Shown: positions 53,943 through 64,000 of the stretch, one piece after another | How the letters are laid out: the number at the start of each line of letters is the position of its first letter | Numbering within the stretch: position 1 is the first letter of the stretch | DNA from: Sphagnum magellanicum | Taxonomy: Eukaryota > Streptophyta > Sphagnopsida > Sphagnales > Sphagnaceae | Direction: 5' to 3' | Length of the DNA stretch: 64,000 nucleotides | NCBI GenBank assembly: GCA_021904315.1 | Contig: CM038911.1 | Coordinates: 8,157,390-8,221,389 of the forward strand | Program-made: the position numbers and the translations under genes | The notes under the pieces: generated by a model | The model's database searches: none | What the model was told of the DNA's origin: nothing | The model's input: only the letters and a program-made list of their open reading frames with translations

Positions 53943-54183
53943 ATGATGATGTATCTAAATAGGGACATGGATGGAAGGCCATTCCTGGTTTATTTCCTTC
54001 CCATTTTTGGTGGGAAAAAAGTTGCAGTGTTAGACTCAATAGAGGGATGGTGTGCAGCCGGCAACCTCAGAGCTTCTAGGGTATTGATTCACATGGACGA
54101 CCGAATGGATGGACAAAAGGATGATGGGATGGACGATCGAACGGATTTAGGGGAAATTTCATTTCTCATCCCGACGTCCTTTA
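53943..54183 (+). repeat. About 240-bp repeat, second copy
   Basis: Direct partner of 52790-53010. Just after it, at about 54197-54212, CACCTGTGGAGCTG is the reverse complement of CAGCTCCACAGGTG at 49113-49126, so the whole 49.1-54.2 kb block may be bounded by one further inverted pair. Confidence 0.85.
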
Positions 54184-54259
54184 CATTATATGATACTCAG
54201 AACACCTGTGGAGCTGTTTTAAAAGATGATTTTAGCTATAACAAAAGGTGTTTTTGAAT

Positions 54260-54894
54260 GTCAAGTGATTTCACTAGATTTTCAATGAATTCACTAGTTT
54301 AACTAAATGGAGACTAATTGAAAAATAATTAATTCATTGATCTAACGAATGGGGAATAATGAACTGCACCCACATTTTGTAATAATTAAAAATAAACACA
54401 AAGTGTTTTTGTAACTTAGTACCAATATAGATGCTAGTTTGGCCAAGGCATACTTATACCAGGTACAAATACTATGCTTGGTCCCATGGCCTTGCGATGA
54501 GTGACCACAGCAATATGGGAGGGTGTGCCCTGTGAATAGTGAAATAGGGGGTGTTCCAGTACCGTCTTTTCCTGACTTTATGAATAATCTAATATCACAA
54601 GTTTAGAGTGGGGTAATGCCATCCAAGTGAGGCATTCTCCCTGAAATAGGCCTGCCCTGGCTTTGGCCGGGTGGAGTGACCCAGCCCCCATGACTGCACC
54701 AGTTCCATTTGGGATGAACTCAAGTTCATCCCAATTATTGGATCTACTATAGGCATTGAGGTTGGGTCAATTCTTTTTTTTACCTTACTTACTCCAAGGC
54801 TACCCATAAAAAAAATCTATTCTACTACCCAAGCATTTCAAACCCCAACTACCTACCTCCGCCCCATTAAAAATCCTAAATTTCATCGTCACTC
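54260..54894. other. Intergenic DNA, no gene seen
   Basis: Contains GC-richer patches around 54640-54730 with a small palindrome (GGATGAACTCAAGTTCATCC near 54712-54731). No gene or clear element end. Confidence 0.4.
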
Positions 54895-55035
54895 GACGAT
54901 GTTGCAGAAGATAGTGCTATAGAAGCAATGTTGAAGTGTTGCTGCAAAAGACAATGTTGCACAGGCGTGTTGAAGCAATGCTGCAGAAGTGGTGTTGAAG
55001 TGATGTTACAGAAGACGTTGCTGAAGTGGTGTTGC
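54895..55035. repeat. Short-period GTTGCAGAAG-like repeat
   Basis: Irregular units of about 18-21 bases built from GTTGCAGAAG, GTGTTGAAGTG and GTTGCTGAAG words, repeated about seven times. It could once have coded a simple repeat peptide, but the frame is not conserved. Confidence 0.7.
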
Positions 55036-55139
55036 AAAAAAAACTACTTCAAAAAATAATTAATGCATCTGTGGCAAGTAAGCGTACATCAACCTTTTTT
55101 TTATTTGCTTCTTTTTTATTCTTGTTTTTTTGCTTAGAT

Positions 55140-56408
55140 GTAGTAGATGACGATGAGTTTGCCTGGCTCATTGTCATCTTTTGCACTTGAGAAAAAAACT
55201 AAGAAATGATGACGAGCCTCTCAGCTCGCCGTCATTTACTACATTTGAAAAAAAAAAAACAAAAAGATGACGACAAGCCGGGGAGGCTCACCATCATCTG
55301 CTACACCTAATAAATAAATTTTAAAAAACAAAGAAATGACGACGAACCAGGGAGGCTCACCGTCATCTACTACACCTAAGAAAAAATGCAGAAGATGACG
55401 ATGAGCTAGGAGGTTCCTGACTCATTGTCATCTCCTGGGTTTATTCTCAATTGTGAGCTCACTAACTGCATTGCTACCTGATGCATCTCCTAGGTTTTAA
55501 TGATCTCATTGACTACATCACCATTTGATGCATCTTTTGGGTTTTTGTGATCTCATTAATTGCATCACCACCTAATGCATCTCTTGGGTTTTTATGATCT
55601 CATTAAAATCTCACTAATTGCATCACCACCTGATGCATCTCCTGGGATTTTGTGTTCTCACTAATTACATCACCACCTGATGCATCTTGTGGGATTTTGT
55701 GTTCTCACTAACTACATCACCACCTGATGCATCTCCTGGGATTTTGTGTTTCCACTAACCACATCACCACCTGATGCATCTCTTGGGATTTTGTGACCTC
55801 AGTAACTACATCACCACCTAATGCATCTCTTGGGTTTTTGTGATCTCGCTGAGTGCATCACCACCTAATGCATCTCTTAAGTTTTTGTGATCTCATTGGT
55901 TGCATCACCACCTGATGTACCTTCTTATATGTGGGGATGTCAAACTCCTTAACAAATGCAAAGGTAAGGAAGAAAGGGGCAGTGAGGTATATAACATTTG
56001 GATAGGCTCCTAGCCAAAAGGAACCACACCAGTGATGCTGGTTGGAATTCTTTGTGTGTGTTTATACAATTTGTAAATGGGCATAGTATAGATGACGGCG
56101 AGAATCCCTGGTTCATCGTCATTTCTTTGTTTTTTTTTCTCAAGTGTAGCAAATGACAACGAGCTTCCCTAGCTCGGCATCATCTATTTGTTTTTTTTAA
56201 TCAAGTGTAGGAGATGATGGCGGGCCAAGAGGCTTGTCGTCATTTCTTAGTTAATTTCTCAGGTGTAGAAGATGACTTCATTGTCTCTTGGTTTTTTTTC
56301 CTCAAATGGAAAAGATGACAACCAGCTGGGAGGCTCCCGACTTGTTGTCATCTTTTAGGTTTTTTTTCAAGTGTGAGTTCATTAGTTGCATCACCACCTG
56401 ATGCATTT
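55140..56408. repeat. Composite satellite: hairpin units flanking a 47-bp tandem array
   Basis: The core is about ten head-to-tail 47-bp units (starts near 55467, 55514, 55561, 55619, 55666, 55713, 55760, 55807, 55854, 55901; one interval is 58 because of 11 extra bases) built on TGCATCACCACCTGATGCAT. Left of it are five hairpin units of about 60-70 bases (near 55147, 55206, 55266, 55335, 55393), each with GATGACGACGAG-type and CTCACCGTCATC-type arms. Right of it (56092-56352) a second cluster of similar hairpins appears, and one more 47-bp motif at about 56388-56408 closes the block. No ORF survives. Confidence 0.9.
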
Positions 56409-56703
56409 TCAAAGATTTTGAAAATACTTAAACCAGTGATTTGTAAATGGGTGCATGCAATACATTAAACAATTCACTATTGTTTTTGTTTTCGAGGAGG
56501 CCTTGAACTTTATTAAAAAATATTGGTGTGTAGTGAGGCCATGTTGCCTCATGTGTTTTATTGTGATTACCGTTTCGTGGTGAAGCCACATTGCTTTGAA
56601 TTCTTACCTTGCTTGCACAAGCTCACAATGTTTTGCTTGGACTACTCCTATCTTGTTTTTTGGATTGATTATTGTTTAAGGATTTGAATGTTTTTGTTGT
56701 AGG

Positions 56704-57110
56704 ATGGCACATCCTCAAAAAAAACTTAAACGCCAAGGAAAGGTGACTACCGATAATCAATAAGTGAATGTTGTAGCAAATGAAGAGGAAATTCAAGTGG
56801 AACAAAGAATTATCATCTATACTCCTACTTTTAAAGGTAAACTTTAATCCCATTCCTATTCTTGAAAGTAAATTTGTTGTGATGGATGATACATTTCACA
56901 TGATAGGGTTTAAAAGAGTGCAATGCAACACATTACAAATAAAAAATCCCAATCCAAACCGTAAACCCCATCTTCATTCTCTATTTGAAAATGGGGATGG
57001 GGTATTTTTTTGCCTAATTTTTCCCAAGCAATATCTTCATTGTTTGAAGGTTTTAATTGCTAACCTATTTGCAATGCCCTCTTTATATTTAGTGTTTATT
57101 TGCTAGTTTG
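56704..57110 (+). pseudogene. Decayed upstream exon(s) of the zinc-finger gene family
   Basis: After a TAG-type acceptor, ATG at 56704 opens MAHPQKKLKRQGKVTTDNQ then TAA. The same frame continues through an acidic EEEIQVEQ segment to about 56834. Sequence in another frame (SKFVVMDDTFHMIGFKRVQ, about 56860-56940) looks coding too. Position just upstream of the C2H2 exon suggests old 5' exons of the same gene, broken by at least one stop and a frame change. Confidence 0.4.
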
Positions 57111-57260
57111 TAATACCTTCATATTTTTAGAGTTCTCTTACTAGTTTATTTGTAATACCTTCATATTGTGTAAGGTTTTCTTGTTCATCTATTTGCAATA
57201 CCTTCATATTTTGTAAGTTTTTATTATTAGTTCGTTTGCAATATTTTCATCATTTTTAAG
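57065..57260. repeat. Tandem TTTGCAATACCTTCATATT-type repeat in an intron-like gap
   Basis: Four or five imperfect copies of TATTTGYAATACCTTCATATT with T-rich spacers of varying length fill the gap before the C2H2 exon. Confidence 0.75.
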
Positions 57261-57299
57261 GATTATTTTATTGTTTGATTTTGAATGTTGTTCTTGTAG

Positions 57300-57697
57300 G
57301 GGCTTCGATGGCTTCGCGTGAAAGTGGTCAAGTAGAAGTACCACCAAATCATGCAATGGAAGATGCAGATTGGGTGCACGAAGGGTCAAAGTGGAAGTGC
57401 AAGATCAATGGATGCACCAACACTTATGCGACTAAATGGCTGCTTTGTCAACATTTGGACAACAAACACGGGTTTCACATGGAACTAAGTAAATATGGCC
57501 GTCCTTCTACTCATGTTGGGGGACCAAGGCAACAAAATCACCATGTTATGAATGCTCGAATTTTGAGCAACCTGCATGCAAGGCAAAAACGGAATGAAAA
57601 GAAGGCTCTTAATATAGTGAAAAAGAAAGCAAGGTTAAAATGGGATGAACTCCAAGCCCAAGTGCAACAAATGGAACAAGTTAAACGAGAGATTTAA
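57300..57697 (+). CDS. C2H2 zinc-finger protein exon with basic coiled C-terminus
   Basis: After a CTTGTAG acceptor (57297-57299) the frame is open to TAA at 57695-57697, about 131 residues. It has one classical C2H2 finger, C-x4-C-x12-H-x4-H (CKINGC ... QHLDNKH), near residues 37-60. A linker with GRPSTHVGGPRQQNHH follows, then a Lys/Glu-rich helical tail with KKARLKWDELQAQVQQMEQ that should form a coiled coil. Such a protein could bind DNA or RNA. It is either the last exon of a gene whose 5' part is decayed or a member of a repeated, possibly transposon-carried family; the AT-rich, repeat-rich setting favours the second. An in-exon Met at residue 4 could serve as a start. Confidence 0.55.
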
Positions 57698-59148
57698 AAG
57701 GATGAACCTTTCACAAAATTCATGAAAAGAAGGACCATCAAACAAGCAAACCAAAATTGACTTAAATCCTTTAATGTATTGCAAAAATTATCCAATTATG
57801 AACAATCATTTCATGCCAAAAAAAGGGTAAAATTACACACCATCATTTTGGCTAAACCAAACTTGGCTTTAACATTAACCATGATAAATGACAATAAACT
57901 TTAGTAATGCCCTACAAAATTTATTAAATAAATTTAGCAAACACCACAAATCCAAGGACAAATCCAACCACACTTGACCTCAAATTCCTACCACATTTAA
58001 CCTAAAAATCCAACCACATATTACCTCAAAATCTATGGATTAATCACACTTCACATCACCACAAGATTGACCCAAAAAACAACCAAATTCGGCTTAAGAA
58101 TATAACTTGAAGATATTAACAAAATTAACACAAAATTTAACATTTACTCTAATGTATGATTCCAACATATGACATGCAAAAAAAGAATCAAATGTCTTTT
58201 TGAACCATGCACATGATAACAAATATCTTTAAAGGATAACAATTCCAACACATGACACACAAAATTGACAAATGACTTTGACCATAACATATGACTCAAA
58301 TAGTAATTTAAAACCAACATCCCAACCTTTATTGAACATTAACTAAAGACCATAAGGCCATTGTTACGTTTTGCTAAGATTTCATCATAAGAAAATTGTA
58401 ATAGATTTGAAGTAAGAAAATAACCAATGTTACAATATTGAAAAGTTTTCAACTTCAACATAACAACATTATGGGTTTAGAGAAATAACTATTTGTATTT
58501 GTGGGGTACCCCTTAAATTCAAAGATATGATTTAAATAATTATTTATAAATTAAATCAATGTCTTTATCTACCTTATTTGTTGATAAATATGTTTATTTT
58601 TGGTAATTGATAAATACATAATCTTTTTTATAAATGAAGAAAGCATCTTTAATTTGACCCCTTACTTTTTTGTAAATATTTATGAAAATTTAACGTACAA
58701 AATTGACAAATGTGTTCATGGATGCCAAAAAAAAAACCTTTTACATGTAAATGTTATTGCTAGTTTAGCATATATGAAGGGAATCTTGACAATTTTTCCA
58801 CTTTTACATCAACAATATCAAGTTTCAATTATTATAAAAAATCCTTCATTTTTCAAAAACTAACCTATGAAACACCCTCCTACCCCAAAAGAATAATTGG
58901 ATTCAATATCAGCAATAAATATAATAAATATAATAAATTGGTACCCTAAGTTTGCCTAAAATTACTTTGAATACAAACATAAGAACTAAAATTGATGCAT
59001 AATTTCACATTTACATGATTTCATGACAACCCTTGATTAAAATTACACAAATTAGAGGATGAAATTTGGAAAGAACGAAAGATGTTCACACATGAACATG
59101 ATGGATAAGTAGACCTATGTATTAAAACCATGGTTTTTTAAAGAAATT
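57698..59148. other. AT-rich intergenic DNA, no gene seen
   Basis: Low GC, no domain-bearing frame and no strong repeat structure. Confidence 0.5.
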
Positions 59149-60208
59149 TGTGACACAACCAGAATGACAATCATACAAAATATAATTTAGTTTAATTTAA
59201 TTACGTATTAAACAATAACATATTTATAAAAACCCAATGGAACTTCTCATATAAATTTGGCGTTTTGGAATTTTTTGCCAACTAGCAAATTTTTTATGCA
59301 CTCCCAAGTTCTTTGGTAGACTCAAATGTGAATTTGTAATGAAAACAACGGAAGAGCAAAAAGTTGGAACACTTTCTCTAGTTCGTAGCACTTTGGGGGT
59401 AGAGGGGCGTGCTGGAGCTTCGGGATAGGACTAAGAAGAATGACAAGCACTTAATCACTCACACAAACCTGCACAAAATCAAACAACAAGTTGGTTAGTG
59501 CATAATTGAAACACTTTTGGTGCTAGATTGAGCCACGGGCAAATTTGGACTCACAAGATTCACCATGGCCCGGACTTGGGGGAAACCACCACTTTCCCCC
59601 TTATAATATAATTTGTGCCTTTCCACAAGGCCCACATTCAAATGACATTTTGTCCCAGGACTCCTAGATGGGAGTCCCGAAATTCCCAAACTCGAGATTC
59701 TCGCGACTTTGGGGTCCCATAACTTTGTGTGCAGACCTCCAATTGAAATGAGGTCTAAAGCAAAATTATAGCCCTCGTCGAGAGCTTTCCAATAGCATGT
59801 CGTACGCTCCTATACGTAAGGAAATCGGGTCGATTCCTGACTTTTAGTGGTTGGGAGTCAAATTGCCAATTTGACTCCTAGCTTTTCTTTTGGCCATAAC
59901 TTGTGTTTTAGATGTTCAAATGGGTCATGTGAGCCCATTTTAGACATTTATCTTTCAATAGCTTTCTAGTGATATAAATAATTCTTCAATCCAAAGGGTT
60001 TTCACCCCTACATTTTGCCCTCTAAAAAATTGGGAGCCCATTGGGACTCTAATTCCCAAAATGGGAGTTCACTTGGGAGTGTGAAAGTTCACTCCCTCAC
60101 ACTCTTTTGCACTCTCGGAAGCATGAGATGTGACCCCGGGATTCCTTCTTGGCTCGCAACCTTGCAAGCTCTTCCCTTGGTTGTGAGCCCAAGGTTAAGG
60201 TTGTGACA
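59149..60208. mobile_element. Possible solo LTR
   Basis: About 1.06 kb of distinctly GC-richer, non-coding sequence that starts TGTGACACAACC and ends GGTTGTGACA, so the two ends are near inverted copies beginning TG and ending CA, as LTRs do. It contains GAGAGCTTTCCAATAGCATG, a phrase type often seen in plant LTRs. The flanking five bases do not match, so no target duplication supports it. No gag or pol frame is adjacent. Confidence 0.4.
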
Positions 60209-63069
60209 ATCTTGACCATTTTTCTCATGACAAATCCTTTGTATAGGTTGAAATCACATTTTTCAAGATGAAATTTGGTGATAGTTTACCAATACAAAAA
60301 CTTGACTCTAACATGTATGCAAATATGTCAAATGTAATGTGTGTTTGTACATTACTTCTTTTAGTGGTAAAATTTTTTTATTTTTACATTTTATATTTTA
60401 AAAGTAATTTTTGTGCCCACAATTTACTTAATAAAAATATTAAATTTACCCCAAAAGTAATAAATAAATATTTATTTTGAATTCGCAGCATTTGCACATA
60501 ATTGAAAATAATCTCCTCAAAAATATGGAGAACCATATGTGATTTATGTGTAAATATAAAAAGGATAAAAAATGAACATGTTTAATATAAAACATCCCAA
60601 CAATTGCCATTAGGATGACAAACAAAATGAACATTGAAAGATGAGTTCTTATCTTTGCTTGTATTTGGGTACAATCAAGAAGTGTGGGCCTACCAACATT
60701 AGGACTTGGAATCAATGTGACAACAATGTGAAATTTGCATGGGAGCTTGAAAAAGAGTAAGTGACAAAGTTCTATAAAAAATTACACAATGCAAAAAACA
60801 TTTGATGACTATCACTTGATGAGAAAACAAGAAATTTTTAAAAAAACAAGGATAGAATGAAACTTACAAACAACCATTTAGATGAAGACAACTTTTGACA
60901 TTTTCCAAAAATGAAAAGATGATGAGACGACCCTTTGCAACAAAGAAGGACAAAGATGTTATGATGAGAAGTTTGCCATGCTTTACAAAATGAACATGAA
61001 GACAATGGGAATCATTCCAAAAAATAACATGAAGATGATGATGCTACATGTAAGATGACAAAACCTTATGAAAGCTCACTAGGAGAGTTGGGATGGAAAC
61101 CAACATGTGCCCCCAAAAAATGGGAACCCTAACCCTAAGGAGAATTAAAACCATAAAAAACCAATTCACATGTCGGTGTAAGGTAGAATCCATGTGAAAT
61201 TTTGAATTCAAAAGTCACTAGGTTCCAAGTTTGGGTCTCGAAAACAAGTTGGGGCAAGGGAATGTTATATATTCCTTTATCCAAAACCATCAGTTCTTGG
61301 TTCTAATGGTTATCATCTTGATAAAATTTGTCAATTTTAATTTTAAGGGGTGTAAGGATGGGTTGGTCAATGAGGTTGATGGATTTTGCAAAAAAATAAA
61401 AATAAAAAATTGAAATATTTAAAAATATTAAGTTTAAAACATGAATTCATTAATTAATCGAACAACATGTGTTAAAGCCCCTTATATTACAATATTAATA
61501 AATAAATCAAAATGTAAGATCTCGAAATAAAATTAAAAAAAACATTTATTAAGGGGCACCTTATAAACTTTTGTTTATTAACAAAATAGCACTAGTTGGC
61601 ACCAACATTTGCCCCTTTATCTTTTATAAAAGGAAATCCTAAGAAAACATTTTTTTAAATCGCTTAAATTTGGCCTTAAATTTTATGGAAGCACCAAAAA
61701 CCACACAGACGAAACAAAAGGTTGTCCCCTTGTCCCCTAAATTTTTCCCTTATTATTTAATTGCTTCCTTGTTAGTTTATTATTTATGGATGGACATGAT
61801 TAGTTTGTTAGTAATTAGACTCAGAAATGTTTAAACTTTTAACATGTATCATCATTTTACTTTTAGCTTGTAAAAAATAAGGGTCACCAATTTTTCTCTA
61901 TTGTTGCAAAATTGGGAGCCACTCTTTATTTTTGAAAAAAAAAAAAAAAAACCATTAATGCCTTTTCCTCAAGCACCATTAATTTTAGCCTAACACTCAT
62001 TTAAAACAACGAAAAAATTTGTTGAGTAATAAACATAGGTTTTTCATTTGGTCACACATTTGGAAAAAAATGTTTATCATGTGTTAATTACTACTAAAAA
62101 TTTTCATGATGAAAGTGCTTATTATGCCTTTTAGTGCTTGCCACTTGAAAGGTGGACAAGATTTTAAAAACCCAAGTTCATAAGAAAACTACAAATAAAC
62201 CCCTTTCATAATCACGTCCATTTTAGTCACATTCTTGTTCATGTCACACATTTGTTTTTGGTAACCCTCCATTTTAGCCAAAAAAAAAAAAAAAAAAAAC
62301 ACCATTTTAAAAAATCATTATCACACTTGTTTTGTTAGTAGCACAAAATATTTGCAAAGCTTTTTTTGTAAATTATGACTATAATAGATGAAATTTAAGG
62401 CAAATATTAAAATATTGTAAATTATAATTTCCTTCGACAATCTTAGTGTTGCTTTGTGTTCAAGTTGTGCAAACTAACAACAATGAAATCCAGTTGAAAA
62501 GGAAAAAAAGATTAAAAAATAATAATAATAATAATGTAGACAAACAAAAAATATGCAATCTCGCCAAGAAAATAAAAAATCTTAATTAAAAAAATCTAGT
62601 TGACAAGTTCCATAAACTAATAATTAAAAAGCTCAAACTCAATGTAAATCATCACATTAAAACAAGCCAAAAATTGCAACTTTCTTTCAAGTTTAATAAT
62701 GCATAGTAGAGCTTAGAATAATAACCCATGTAATTTTTTTGAATAATTGGTACCTTTATTCTAATATAAAAAAACTATTATATATTTTGCTTACAGTCAT
62801 AATCTTGTAAGGGTTTATATGAAATGGCGACTATACACATTTAAATCACAATTCATTAGTGTCACCCAAAAAAAAAATAAAATGGTCACCAATGGCATGA
62901 TTATAAAGGGGGTTTATTGTTATTTAATGTGATTATTTATTTATTTATTACATATTGTTATAAAAAATTAATAATTCCACATTCCATTTTGATTTTTGAA
63001 TATTTAATTGACTTATGTGAAAATTCATGTCAAAGGTTCTAAGATAATACATTCATTCCTTCCTTCCCA
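60209..63069. other. AT-rich intergenic DNA, no gene seen
   Basis: Many homopolymer runs (for example near 61937 and 62280), an ATA/TAA patch near 62520 and short chance ORFs. No coding sequence or element recognised. Confidence 0.5.
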
Positions 63070-63480
63070 CAAACCCTAACATCTTTTCCATCCATGAGCA
63101 GTTTACATCCATGAACAAGTTCATTAATTTCTCACATCACTCCAAACCCTAAATTCACTCTCCAGAGAGAAAGAAAGAAAGAAAGGGAGAGCGCGAGAGA
63201 GAGAGAGCGAGAGAGAGCGACGGAGTTGGGGATGGCATGCGACATCCTTGCGCTTTTCTCTTCTATACACTTGTCTCTCATTCTCTGCGTCGTCTTGCTT
63301 CCCTTGTATACCTCCACATTGTCAAGTTTCTAGTTTTCTTTTGATATATATATATATATATATATATATTTCTGTTTTATGGTTCATTACCTATTCTTTT
63401 TGTCGTGACGACGTTGCAGCTGCTGCAGTTGGAGAGAAACGGGACGTCTAGTGTTTGTTCCCTTCTTCTTCAAGGTATGT
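63070..63480 (+). promoter_or_regulatory. Promoter / first exon region of a gene running off the window
   Basis: Two AAACCCTAA telo-box words (near 63072 and 63144) precede a GA-rich tract (63163-63220). GC-richer sequence follows and ends at a consensus donor, CTTCAAG followed by GTATGT at about 63475. Telo-boxes and GA tracts are common in promoters and leaders of growth- and translation-related plant genes. The leader contains a TA microsatellite at 63343-63369. No main ORF start is visible before the window ends. Confidence 0.5.
63232..63333 (+). CDS. Short hydrophobic ORF (possible uORF), 33 residues
   Basis: ATG at 63232 immediately after the GA-rich tract opens a 33-codon frame, MACDILALFSSIHLSLILC and onward, ending TAG. 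It is almost entirely hydrophobic, like one membrane helix. As the first ATG of the presumed leader it may act as a uORF. It may also be meaningless; I do not recognise it. Confidence 0.3.
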   Translation: MACDILALFSSIHLSLILCVVLLPLYTSTLSSF

Positions 63481-64000
63481 ATGGAGTGCCATTATTGTCT
63501 CTCCTTCCTTCCTTCCTTCCTTCCCCTTTGTTTGATCTGGTTTGAAAACGTTCTTGAGAGATGTTAGGAAGGAAGGGAAAGGAAGTACTCAAGAGTTATG
63601 TTATTATTTTTCTGTGATCGCTGTGTATGTTAAGGGAATAGCATTGGCGTTCAAAAGAATTGAGAGGCGAAAGTTGATTAGGGTTTGAGATTGGTTGTGT
63701 TTCTCTTTTTTTTTTTCATGCAGGGAACTCACTGGCTTATGGTGGATTGAATTAGGGTTTTTCACCCCTTTCTTTCAGGCTCTTTGCATACGTCAGGTAG
63801 CGCAGTTGCAAAAATATGTATGATTTGTATCTTGAGAGGTGTATCTGTAAATTGTGTGAGTTTTATTCCTCTACAGTGGCAATTTGCTATGAGAAAATAG
63901 CTAGTGCACTGAGACCTGTAACAATGTGAATAAATTCTTAGCGTTTTTCTAATGACAAGGTGCATGAAATTGAACTAAATTACATGTTGCTGAATATTAT
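63476..64000 (+). other. Probable leader introns and exons of the truncated gene
   Basis: After the donor at about 63476 comes a TTCC run (63507-63526), then a T-rich tract with the acceptor TTTTTTCATGCAG at about 63711-63723. A second acceptor-like CTTTCAG lies at about 63773-63779. No long frame begins before the end of the window, so the coding part probably lies to the right. Confidence 0.35.

Noticed and set aside
55140..56408. CRISPR-like array
   Set aside because: The units are contiguous tandem repeats without unique spacers, and this is eukaryotic nuclear DNA.

Overview
This is a stretch of a large, AT-rich land-plant nuclear genome: spliced genes with GT-AG introns, isolated GC-richer gene islands, and long intergenic runs of decayed DNA transposons, foldbacks, minisatellites and low-complexity DNA. 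The immune-receptor locus has an alpha/beta-hydrolase domain in front of NB-ARC and LRR, an architecture (HNL) known from liverworts such as Marchantia. I therefore infer a liverwort, or at least a bryophyte-grade plant, with moderate confidence. The layout from left to right is as follows. At 1-7 kb there is AT-rich DNA with a broken PIF/Harbinger transposase and a MITE-like foldback. At 7.0-14.4 kb lies a complete 19-exon MCM5 gene (728 codons), with three E2F-like sites upstream. At 14.4-19.7 kb there are minisatellites and dispersed repeats. At 19.75-24.46 kb there is a receptor-like kinase gene with a repeat-rich leader. Two further exons of unknown identity follow it, in phase with the kinase and separated from it only by a TAA that abuts a good splice donor. 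At 24.5-32 kb there is AT-rich DNA with tRNA-like (SINE-type) heads. At 32.1-45.3 kb two tandem copies of an HNL gene lie on the minus strand, each carrying disabling lesions in largely different places. At 46-47 kb there is an unidentified gene-like island. At 47-54.3 kb there is a dense nest of MITEs and inverted repeats around a broken Helitron Rep/helicase N-terminal fragment. At 54.9-56.4 kb there is an unusual composite satellite (47-bp units flanked by hairpin-forming units). At 56.7-57.7 kb there is a C2H2 zinc-finger ORF with a decayed upstream exon. At 57.7-63 kb there is AT-rich DNA with a possible solo LTR. At 63.1-64 kb there is a GC- and GA-rich promoter/5' leader of a gene that runs off the window. 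The genes do not form one pathway. MCM5 is a replication housekeeping gene, the kinase is a membrane signalling protein, and the HNL pair belongs to an NLR immune-receptor family and now looks like a decaying tandem pair. The most interesting points are the complementary decay of the two HNL copies, including a compensated frameshift that erases the hydrolase nucleophile elbow in one copy; the kinase plus unknown C-terminal module interrupted by a single stop codon; and the nested TWA-target MITE/foldback cluster. All calls come from reading the sequence; no database search was possible.
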